Assembly: GCA_013115145.1 (NCBI GenBank)
Contig: JAAPAO010000413.1
Coordinates: 1 to 29,229 of the forward strand
From: Perkinsus chesapeaki
Lineage: Eukaryota; Perkinsozoa; Perkinsida; Perkinsidae
Length of the DNA stretch: 29,229 nucleotides
Direction of reading: 5' to 3'
A program made the translations under genes and the position numbers. How positions within the stretch are numbered: position 1 is the stretch's first letter; the number at the start of each line of letters is the position of its first letter. Under the pieces are notes generated by a model. That model did not search any database and was not told the origin of the DNA. It saw only the letters and a list, made by a program, of their open reading frames with translations. This document shows, piece by piece, positions 1-9,169 of this stretch.

Positions 1-450
1 CGAAAAAACCTAATAACCTTTAACTTGTGTCACTCTTCGAGGAGATTCTTCTGCGAGCAGGCGTTCGGCGTTTAAAATGCGCGCTTCCGTTGTCTGCACA
101 CTGGATTGCGAGTTGATCCTGACCAGGCAACGAGGATTATCACTACATGCGTCACATTGCATAACATGGCTCGTCGTCGTCACTGGAGATCATTTCGGGA
201 AGAAGATGACGTGGACCCAGATAAACGTAGAGCGCTTCGTGAGGAGAATGATGATGGTGGTCTTGAATTCGGTGCTGATGGTCGCTTGCCTGGCTTCAAT
301 GATGTAGAACACATTGTTCTTGCTGAAGACCCGGTGTCTCTCGCCAACGTTCGAACTCTTAAAGAGATGAAGAACCTTGCTAAGAGGCGGCGAGATCAGT
401 TAGCAGCATTCCTAGCGCTAGTAAGGGAGGTTAATGCGTCGCACCACTAG
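1..450 (+). pseudogene. PIF/Harbinger transposase, C-terminal remnant with in-frame stop
   Basis: Frame 1 stays open from the first base of the window to the TAG at 448-450, except for one in-frame TAA at 73-75. The reading has the C-terminal signature of the DDE_Tnp_4 (HARBI1-like) nuclease. First comes FN-x2-HSS-x-R and EQAFGV, where the family usually has E-x-AFG-x-LK. Then come RFRCL, an ATRIITTC-x2-LHNMARR block (family form: II-x-AC-x2-LHN), and an acidic and then basic tail. The stop sits exactly where the family has the Leu of 'GxLK', so a single substitution may have killed this copy. The N-terminal part and the first catalytic acidic residues lie outside the window. In cut-and-paste elements of this type a separate Myb-like protein is usually also encoded; none is visible here. 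Seen: motifs and stop. Known: family motifs. Inferred: inactive copy. Confidence 0.75.
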
Positions 451-582
451 CTGGCACTGCCAGCCTGGTAGACAACCCCAGCAAGTATGAGTAGCTTATT
501 TGGCAATCATTCCGTAGAACCAAGATAGTAATAAAGTGTTTATTAAGTTATTCAATGTTGTGTACCACAAGTAGCGCAGCTT

Positions 583-770
583 TAGGAGCGCAGAGATCTA
601 TCCCGGAATATGCGCTCCCAGCACCGATCCCAGGGGCGAGCAAGAGTTCCGTCGAACACGCTCAAGATCGCTCCTGTGATCACTTCTATTAATAGGAGCG
701 CTCCTGAGCGTCATCTACTGAACACGTTTTGTCCAACTTCGTACCTAGAAGCGCTCCTGACTCAGGAGCC
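583..770. repeat. GCGCTCCT palindromic repeat cluster next to transposase remnant
   Basis: At least five copies of a core GCGCTCC(T), or its complement GGAGCGC, occur within about 190 bp (near 583, 610, 670, 692 and 747). One is the perfect palindrome AGGAGCGCTCCT near 692. The position, 130-320 bp past the transposase stop codon, is where subterminal transposase-binding repeats or a terminal inverted repeat of the element would lie. The other end of the element is outside the window, so TIR status cannot be tested here. Confidence 0.5.
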
Positions 771-1336
771 CTGAGAGTCAACTGGAGTTTATTGAACACC
801 CGAAATACATCTGTAGTACAATTCTTTTCCTCCTTGACTCCTACAATGACTCAACGTAGTTGACATATTTGCCAGTAGATCAGAAGTGGGCGAAAACCTC
901 AAACCCGAGACCAGTACGCTGTGCTGTGGTTGAAATAGACTGGATAACAACTATCATGGTATTATATATAAACGGTAATCTACAGTAGTCTAGCTTAACC
1001 GGAACATGTTAAAGGTCGATGGTCACATCACAGAGTCAACCACCCACACAACTACAAAAATTATCAATAGTTTCATAACTACAATCTGGCACCCCATCAT
1101 CTCTAGCTTGGATGATGTAAGCTAGAAATGATCGGAGGAGATCAGAGGCAGCCAGGAAATCGCGTTCTAGGAGAGAAGTGTACCAGTCCGGGAAGTCTGA
1201 GAAATCAGCCGTGTTCGGCTTGATTTCTAACGGAGTATCATATTCCGAGTGTGTAAAAGCTACATTTTATCCGTTATCGTGATTTTGATAGTGACATGGT
1301 GGGTTTCTTCTGCGGTTCGTTCCGGTTGCGTTGGAG

Positions 1337-1690
1337 TGTCAAACTTGAGCATGAATTTTCAAACTTGAGCGTGCATTTCCAAACTTGAGCCGCTTAAGTT
1401 GAGCGTATATTGTCAAACATGAGCGTATAGTACCAATCTTGAATGCAACAGTTTTTGCCGTTTTTATCGTAACTTGGTTTCGATACTGTCAAACTTATCA
1501 TCCAAGTTGGATGTAATATTTCAGCAGGGTGTCAAAGTTGAATGTAACACTGACAATCTTGAAGGCGGCATCTGAGAAATTTTCTCAGAGAAGGTGTCAA
1601 ACTTGTGTAGCACGCTGATATTCTCGAATTTCACGTTGTCAAACTTGTGCATTACTTTGTCAAACTTGTGCGTTCATTTGTCAAACTTGG
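1337..1690. repeat. Cluster of about 12 TGTCAAACTTG(A/T)GC direct repeats
   Basis: About twelve imperfect copies of the motif TGTCAAACTTGAGCGT lie in the same orientation over 350 bp. Three are closely spaced (about 20 bp) at the left edge and three at the right edge; more degenerate copies (CAATCTTGA, CAAAGTTGA) lie between. Spacing is irregular, so this is not a simple tandem satellite. It looks like an array of protein-binding sites, such as the subterminal repeats of a DNA transposon, or a decayed minisatellite. Confidence 0.6.
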
Positions 1691-2314
1691 CTGGGAAAAG
1701 GTGTAGTTAAGCTATCAGCGGAACGCCCAGCACTATGGCGAGCCGTACACTGTACGATGTAATATTTAAAACCCGTATCTTCAACCCATGCGATACTCGA
1801 GTGTGGCACATAGAATGGAGAGTTACAAACACAACAGAATGTGTAGTGCAGACGATTCACTGGCGGCCAGTGGTCCAGTGACTGAATCTGGTCCTCAATT
1901 AGCCGTACCTCCAGCAAGTCTCATCTATTGAATATATTCTATTTCTATGCGGGTGAGTACAAATAGATTTCTACTAGAAATAATCCTTACCAAACGAAAA
2001 GTAAAAAACGAATAACTGCTATTTAGTATTACTGACTGCTAAATGCTTTGCTTTGATCAACAAACTGTGAGCCCCTCATTGCGGGATTTACAGCTGAAGC
2101 TATGGAGTCCATAGTATGGACCATTCACCAAGCAGCTAAGAGCCACTTGGCTATAATAGTCTGGGTTTTGTCACAAACGTCCCTGATCGGAAGACACAGT
2201 AATCATAACAGCTCTTTGCCTCCAGGGCGTTGCCTAAATCCAGCTTACTTGACGAAATTCTTGTCCCAGTAGCAATGAGATGCCATCGGCACCTAACATA
2301 AATGTGTTGTATAC

Positions 2315-4142
2315 CTATTTCAACGAATGCCCAGGGCAACCAACCGTATAAACATCAATCCCCTCTGCCGGTTCAGTTATAGACACAGACCGCCATGGAT
2401 CAGCTTCACCGTTAATAGAAAATATGTTGGTTGCGCCCTTCAGTGTCTTGCCTCCATATTCTGTTTGAACTTGATCGACATATTCCTTCGCCTGACAAAA
2501 GCGTTGCCTCTGGGCTTGACAGTTACTCCTTTCTTACCTGCTCTTCCGATATACCAAATGCCCCACATATACGAACATTCAGTTCTAGTCGCTCTTCTGT
2601 CCTCAACCAAGGGCAATTATTTTCATCTGTGCAAGGCTGTCTTTGCCCGAATCCTCTGCAGAATATGAATCTTGACATCCTCTCTTCACCAGTGAAGTAT
2701 GGATCTTTAAGCCTGTCACATTCCCTGAAAGTGATCCTTCGACACCACTGATAATCTATTGAATCACTATTCATGGTATGGTAGTAATCAAAATACTAGA
2801 GCCTCTGCGCCTGAAGCCGTCTGAAGCTCCTTACTTGGTTTCGGCTAACCTTCGACAAACTCTACTAATATCACAATAATCCTTTCTGCATTTCGGGTTG
2901 TTATCTTGGATACTGATCCCAAGGAGTTGGCCGTCGCGGGTACTGACAAAAACACGAGGATGAGAATCTTTTATTGCGAAATACTCGAGCGAATTACCAC
3001 CATCTTACAAAGCAAGTTGATTCATTCGATTGTCTAGAACATTTCTGCACACCTTGAACTTATCCTCAAGTTTGCGACGACCATCAGTTGATTTCAGCAG
3101 ATCTGCGAAGTCCTCGTGCGCTTTAGTAATCTAAAGTGCTGCTAATGGCAACGACTAGTATTACGGATGCTGCGTTGGAACGAAAGCGATTTCGCTTACA
3201 GTTTTCAAACATTTAGGGCTCCCACCAAGTTGCTTATTCGAAAGATCTTCGGCCTCGATAGTAGCATACCTGACAGAATCCATTCCAATTTGTCAAATTG
3301 AGTTTGAGTGACCCCAACATAAGAGAACTGCTCACATATCGTTTTCGAGCTTCGCATCCAACGCCGAAGAAGACGAGACCACACCAATGAACAAGCTTTG
3401 ATACTTCTCTCGAGCCCATGCAGCCAATGCCTGAGAATGAACGTGAAGTCTCTAAGCCACGGCGACGAGACCGGGTATTGTCGGCGACAAGCCCCTGGAG
3501 TATCACTCGAGGTCCGGGAGTTATGGTGTCTTACTCCGCCGTAGCTATCCCCGAATAGGACTATTTGTAAGGTTGGAGAATTGAGGTATCGTTTGAGATA
3601 CTCTCCGAAAGTACGGATGTCTTCAACAGCCTGAGGGATTGTGAGAAGATCCTTGAGCGTTTTAGCGGATACGTCCTCTGTTGGGAAGCTCCCACCAAAA
3701 TATCTGATCGACAGAAAACGATGAAGCTAAAATTAGCTGTGCTACCAATGCTAGTACCAATAATACCTATGCTCCAAGTATGCTACTGCCGCTTTGAAGG
3801 CTGCAGCGAGGCGCATAAGGTTAACCGGAATCTCGAGAGGTGACATGGGCGAGCTTCCTCCCACGTACAGGAAGAGCAGCTGAATCAGAAACAGAGGCCT
3901 ATTATACAGCATGTTTTTGAAGGACTTACAGGCTTATCGGGAGCATATGAATGACGATAGAGAAAATATTGTTGGTGGAAATTCCTTGAGTTTGGATCTG
4001 AAGGATCGACCAGTGACACACGTCGCCATCCGTACCAACCGACACTGAAGCGCATAAGGGAGGCGCGAATCGCGAGCGTACCGGAATGATTCACTATAGC
4101 TTCTACGAAGCTGTCATTTAGCAAGGGAGGCCTCTTTTGCAT
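2315..4142 (-). CDS. Serine carboxypeptidase, peptidase family S28 (copy 1)
   Basis: Lysosomal Pro-X carboxypeptidase / thymus-specific serine protease type enzyme, which releases C-terminal residues or short peptides; family members are usually secreted or lysosomal. Nine exons join in consistent phase: 4142-3930, 3879-3767, 3703-3535, 3430-3336, 3269-3200, 3130-3009, 2912-2835, 2766-2538, 2491-2315. In order they show DPSDPNSRNF-x2-QYF, LLFLYVGG, HRYFGGSFP, nucleophile motif GDSYGG at an exon end, LAAWAREKY, GGSPKC, DYQWC, and the catalytic Asp and His motifs NGEADPW and GCPGHS. The whole triad is present. The ATG at 4142 gives no signal peptide, so a further 5' exon is likely. The reading stops at TAG (2315-2317) three residues after the catalytic His motif, yet sequence aligning to copy 2 continues past it, so the C-terminus may be truncated or further spliced. 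A segment present in copy 2 (26467-26362) is missing here. Confidence 0.85.
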
Positions 4143-5201
4143 GTGTTCCCTGACATAGGCAGCTGCTCCGCTAGACTACAGCCTCTGTTGAAGACGCCTA
4201 TTACTTTTCGAAACCGTTTCGGGTCCAGGCTGCAACAATGACTGGTAAGACACAATAGAAGAATTGGCGAATCATTCCCTACTGAGAATCTGCTATTCTA
4301 AGCCTGACCCGGAAAGTGATCAACAGTGATAGCTGGAAATAGACGACCGACTCTCTGTTCCCCACAACTTGTCGTGCCCCGAAGTGTATTACTGTACCTT
4401 GAAGGGCTTTCTCAGACAGCCTGTCTGTTGCACTAAACCTTTGCCACTCTCTGAGGGAATTTGCCCTTATAGCTGGAGACCAGGATTCCTGGTCCAGGAA
4501 GACTGTGCATGCGTGCAAGTCCAGATTGTGCAACTGTTACTGCGAGCCGTGACATTATACTTTTGCGACCGTTCGAGAGAGCCGTGCGGGTGCGTGGGTA
4601 ATTCTTTCTTGTCCTTGAAAAGTGTCATTTTGATGTGTGTGGCTCGTTTCGTTCCGATTGTTTAGTTCATGGTGTTCTTTCTTTTGCGCCATTGCCTGTG
4701 TACCGGTCACACACCCATTTCTTATTACTCCAGGTGAGATACGCCCGCCCGGGACATTTGTCTCCGTGGCGCGCGCTAGGCACCGAGACTGCTGTCTCCC
4801 CGAGAAACATCTGATCTTTCATCATCAGTTGTTATTCGATCACTCGTTAATCGCACTTGTCAACTGTCTATCCCGACTGTTGCTGCTCATTACCGCTCAA
4901 GGAAACGCATACGTCGAGTTCAGTCCGCTAACTAGTGAAGAGAGCTACAGTCTGCCCGCATACATTCAGTGGTTCATTGCTCTTTCCGCTCTTGCCCTCT
5001 GTTTTGTAAACTGTCTCCACCAGTTTAAATGTGTCTTGCTCAACGCGATTGACTTGAGAAAAGTTGCTGCATTCAAATTCCGACACATGCCAACAGTTCC
5101 TCGAGGAGACGATCATCCTCCCGACACCGCGACGGCGTTAAGTTGCTCCAGTCGCCGGAAATAAACTCTGAACGTCTGAGATATCATATTGTTCAAGTGT
5201 G
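4143..5201. other. Region between S28 copy 1 and the HEAT gene; weak ORFs only
   Basis: It should hold the promoter and any signal-peptide exon of S28 copy 1, but I could not pick a convincing exon. A minus-strand ORF at 4279-4533 and a plus-strand ORF at 4637-5164 are the longest open frames. Neither shows a known motif. Confidence 0.4.
4637..5164 (+). CDS. Hypothetical 175-residue hydrophobic ORF
   Basis: I do not recognise this protein. The ORF has an N-terminal hydrophobic stretch, a second one around residues 68-88 (ALVNCLSRLLLLITA) and a third around residues 108-128 (YIQWFIALSALALCFVNCL). A multi-pass membrane protein is therefore conceivable. Against it: no homology that I can name, no supporting splice pattern, and an antisense ORF of ordinary protein character at 4928-5116. 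It lies between two minus-strand genes and would be divergent from S28 copy 1. Treat it as a weak candidate. Confidence 0.2.
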   Translation: MWLVSFRLFSSWCSFFCAIACVPVTHPFLITPGEIRPPGTFVSVARARHRDCCLPEKHLIFHHQLLFDHSLIALVNCLSRLLLLITAQGNAYVEFSPLTSEESYSLPAYIQWFIALSALALCFVNCLHQFKCVLLNAIDLRKVAAFKFRHMPTVPRGDDHPPDTATALSCSSRRK

Positions 5202-8200
5202 TCATATCCTGTAGCTACTAACCGGTATCTTATCAATCCTAGACCGGGAGGTCGCCGCGGCTATACCCAAGGCGTTGATGAGGCTGTGGGGAGCGTCTGA
5301 GAACTTGTCGCACAGAGCTTTTAGATCAAATGGTGGTAAGATGCAGGCGACACTTTCCTGACAAGCTAGAATAGCTGCCAAGTGAAGCCCCAACTACAGC
5401 CTGCCAAATAATAATATAATATCGCGTGCTTTCGAAAATTCTCGTCTGTATTCTCGCCTGTGGTTCAAACTCGGATGGATATGTTCACATACCACTAGAA
5501 GCCAAGTGTCAAAGTTTCAAGTCGCAACTCGTTCTGGTTGTTGAGAACTGGAGTAAAAAGGCTGCCAAATCGAAATAGAGTACACAGCTTAATTTCGACC
5601 TCAAAATCCAAGTTTTTACTAGGGAACCACGACCAGTCGGTCGAATTAAGTAATAATGTGGGTACCTATAGAAAGAGGAGGACCTCTTAGGAATACCTCC
5701 AAAAGTATCACAGCAGGCCGTACTGGCGTTAAGCCTAGTGCACGCTCACCTTCTGCGTCGTCTCCGTCTGAGCAGTAACCCTCAGTATATCGAGAATCAA
5801 CCCTTGTTCATGGTCAGCCATCTGCTCGCCATTCTTGCTAGAATCATCGACCAAGTACGGCCTTGCCCAGGCCCAACATGATTCCGTACTGATCAGAGTT
5901 CCTAGTTCGAGAAGGTTTCCTTTTCCTACTTCATTCGGTGCGGTGCGAGGCGAACGAATGATGCTACCGCTCGCCCAGCTGGGCTTTGGCATAACTTCAC
6001 ATCGTCAAGTTGCCCGTTGTGGTCACGGGATGGCGAATAAGCTTCAACAAAATCTTTCAGCGATCCCCACGCGACCGACTACAGAAAGAGAACTGATATC
6101 AGTAATAATCTTCGAGCTAGATTCACATTATTCGGAGAGCTATTGATGAGGTCCTCAGCAAGAATGAACTTGGACACAATTCTGGCCACTGAGTCTTGTA
6201 ACTTCGGACATGCCGATTTATCCCATAACAGCCACCAGAATCGTAATGGAGTGCCCATCAGCGGGGAACTAAGAGGCGACATCACAGTGTAATACACTTA
6301 GTGCATTCAGTGAACCGTTGACAGCAAAAGGTACAGTATCTCTTGATAGAAGTGGAGCTCCTTAAATGACCAAAGACTGCCCCAACTCGTGGCTTACTCC
6401 TCAGATGCCATTTCCTCGTCGTTCTCGAATAAGGCTTCCATCAGGTTCCCAGCCGCAGTTTGAATTCGAACGGTGGAATCGTAGCAACAATCGAGCAACA
6501 CTTCACACCACTTGCGGCGTTCATCCTCATCACCGAATAACAAGACAGACGTATCTTGGCCCAAGACCTTGGCCATCGCCAGCAGAGCAGCTGCTCTAAC
6601 CGACGAGTCTGGCTCTAAGGAATGCCCTAGGTTCCTAGCAGCAAAACGATTCCTTACCGTTTTCGATGCAGCGTAGCAAGGAAGCCCTCGCAGTAACGAG
6701 ATAAGGCTCTGGAATGGACTAAAAGTGAATCAATCATTACAAAGTATTAAGGCATCTTTCACCATGCCAAGGGTTCCCGCAAGAACTTCTACTGCTGTCT
6801 TCCTAACCATGGCTGAGATGTCTCCAACTCGCGGCGTTATGACCGACTCGATCACAGACGGATGGTATTGGACCAGCTGGGCAGAGGCCTCGAGTGACAG
6901 GATGCGAATCTGATTAGATAGCTGTGGAGAGAAGTAATCTTAAGAAGCGTGCCTTCCTTATCGCTGATTTACTCAAAGCTTCGACGCACCTGAACCAATA
7001 TGCTCCCCAAATCATGCGTTTATCTTATCTACCTCACGTAATTCTGCAAGTGGCGATTTGACCCACCAACGAACAGACTGGCCAGAGCCTCATATCGTTG
7101 CTTCACTGCACCAGCCGAGGTAAAGTCTACAGTTATACCTATAACGCATAATACTCAACTCGAAGGTATATATAATGACAATTCCTAGAAGCACGTTTAT
7201 GCTGTTCATTAATGGTGGCCGTCGTTGCTGTTTTACGACCCAACCAGGGTGCTCACAGGAGCTATCGGCGAACTTAAATTCGTATGAAATACTTTTGGAT
7301 GAAATATGCCATAGTGGGGCCGTCAATTTTGAGGGCTTCTGTCTCAGCCCTAGACTAAAAATCGTTTCGGGACACCCACCGGAGGAACCTTACCAAGTTG
7401 GGAACGCTGCTGATAGCCAAGTTGGGAATCCCAACTACGGCCCAAGCAGTGTACACAGCGTTATCTGAAGTCACTATAGTGTCGCAATGACTCCGTGAAC
7501 TTCCGAGCTATCCGACGACATGACATAGTGTAACACTAAATGAGCAATGGACCATTGCTAATGGTGTTAGGATATAGAACTTTATATAAGGACTGTAAAA
7601 ACGGAGACTCCCTTCTTACCGTCATTCTCCATGCGAGCGGCTTCATGCTGGTTCAAGTCTTGTACAAGTTCCTCTAAGGTCATATCTGAACATCGGTCAC
7701 TGATAATCGGTAACATCGGGAGGAACGGTTTAAACATAAAATGATCGACAACAAGCAGACAACCACAGAGCAATTCGGTAACCCCCCGTCACTGACGGGT
7801 AACTGCTGCCCTGAGCTCAGACAGGCGATATATCAGTTGTTTCGTTATTCTGTTCATCGAGGCCAAAATAAAGACGGCCGGCTCATCCTCGGCAAACAGC
7901 TTGAAGGCATACTTACTCATCAGTTGTTGGAGTCTTCTGTTCCGCTTTAATCCGCTTTCTTTCAGTATCCACTCGGTGAGCTCATTTACGTTACCAGACG
8001 GGACGGCCACTTCTGACAATGCCATGCTAAACGCTCTGCCGATGAAGCCACGAACAGGTCCGCGCGAACAAGATATGCAAAACGAAACTTCACCGATTCT
8101 TTTCTATTTTTCCAAAAAAAACCTTCGATCGTTCCAGCACAGACCAACCTGTTGGTTCGACCTTCCTCCGTTTCCCAGTTGAAACCTCCGCTGTCGGCGC

Positions 8201-8338
8201 AGCAGGGAGCTGGACATGCTCGGCTTCTGGCTGCGTAATCCTTTTCTCAATGTGAGAGTAGTCCACCGGTGATCGAGCTATGCTATGCCTCAGCCTAGCT
8301 GACGACCTCCGAGATCGCTGAGATGTACCAGGTCGCAT
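5202..8338 (-). CDS. HEAT-repeat protein, possibly SCC2/NIPBL- or condensin-like
   Basis: Multi-exon minus-strand gene. Phase-consistent exons: 8338-8094 (ATG at 8338; Arg/Ser-rich start), 8026-7797, 7685-7620, 6921-6763, 6718-6658, 6626-6398, 6268-6127, 6078-6001, one ending at 5750, and 5393-5202 (stop). Exons between 7620 and 6921 are only partly resolved; pieces such as LKIDGPTMAYF and VKQRYEALASLFVGG are visible. The protein is alpha-helical with HEAT-like repeats. Examples are ASAQLVQYHPSVIESV followed by D-x2-SAMVRKTAVEVLAG, then DSSVRAAALLAMAKVL, then CEVLLDCCYDSTVRIQ. The HPS(V/I), D-x-S-x2-VR-x2-AVE-x-L pattern is close to the cohesin loader SCC2/NIPBL. Condensin subunits D2/D3 are the alternative. 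It would act on chromosomes if either is right. The last intron carries MITE-derived sequence that reaches its 3' splice site. Confidence 0.6.
5401..5485 (-). mobile_element. Half-MITE in the last intron of the HEAT gene
   Basis: About 85-90 bp match, in opposite orientation, the right half of the complete MITE at 15690-15835. Shared parts include the terminus CTGCCAAATAATAATATA, a CGCG block, AAATTCTC and GGTTCAAA(C/T)TCGGATGG. Only one terminal repeat is present. Shared sequence extends to about 5395, so it abuts the CTGTAG acceptor of the final exon (exon start 5393). Confidence 0.65.
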
Positions 8339-9169
8339 AATAGCAACTCGAGTAATCCTGCCAACGGTGATTTAACTCAAATCAGTTCGAGAACTCGGGA
8401 CCGCTGCACTCCGAGCGCAGCCAAAATAGTGTATAAAAACATTGATTGTCAAAAGCGTGGTTGGACGACTTGCAAGTAAAACAATCTTTCGGACTTGATT
8501 CTAGCTTTCAGGACAACGCTAGTGTCACAATTACACCAAATCAGCACCTTATCAGGACCATGATACGATCTATTACAGTAGCGGAAACTATTAATAGCTT
8601 TCGTCGCAAGTCACGATTTTCACCTCTCGAGTCTGAGAAGTCATTAGGCTGACGATCTGGGGTAAGCTAATCAGCGACGAGTCACTTGGAAGGTGACTTC
8701 CATGCCAAGATACTTCGCGGTCAATCAGAACACCGAAGCGCGTTGAAGTTGAACCCTCGAACTTAATGAGGAGATTGTTTGTGTGGAGTTAGAAGGTCGA
8801 ATGCATTCCACGGCTCCCCCGTTTGCCGTTTGAAAGCATCAGCTTCATAAGGACGAACTCGCTCCCAGCTGTTCTACAAAAGACTACTCTTGATCGCAGC
8901 AGACGCCAAGTGATATAATATCACTTGTATGATGTTACTGATATCCAGAAAATAAGACTTCACCAATGTGAAATTAACATTGCGAACTCCTTCTAGTGGA
9001 AACCAGGAAGTTCGTCAAGGTTCATCAGTAGCCTCCTCACGCGTTCTCACCCGCCGCAGCATTATCGTCTTTTCGATCATTCTCAATCCCGATTGCCTAC
9101 TCTCTGACCCACGTAGATGACATCAACACAACACCATTTACATCAACAACAGTAGAGGAACACTGCCAA
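8339..9169. other. Intergenic region upstream of the HEAT gene
   Basis: The stretch lies between the end of the WW/B-box/IQ gene and the start of the HEAT gene, both on the minus strand, so it should contain the HEAT promoter and the upstream gene's 3' UTR. The plus-strand ORF at 8446-8652 has no recognisable motif and low coding character. Nothing else is supported. Confidence 0.4.

Larger units (their letters stand above)
451..2314. other. Non-coding stretch with two short-repeat families
   Basis: No ORF here has convincing protein character; the short minus-strand ORF at 1681-1917 has no recognisable motif. The stretch contains a cluster of GCGCTCCT-type repeats (about 583-770) just downstream of the transposase remnant, and a cluster of TGTCAAACTTG-type repeats (about 1337-1690). 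The part nearest 2314 may hold a short 3'-terminal S28 exon: around 2130-2180, minus strand, a frame reads TQTIIAKWL, which resembles the usual S28 C-terminal helix. I could not connect it in phase. Confidence 0.5.

Noticed and set aside
2327-2751. Two overlapping plus-strand ORFs of 106-113 codons, repeated at 25910-26277
   Set aside because: They are the antisense of the S28 exons carrying NGEADPW and NCPWL. The duplication of the ORF only reflects duplication of the peptidase gene.
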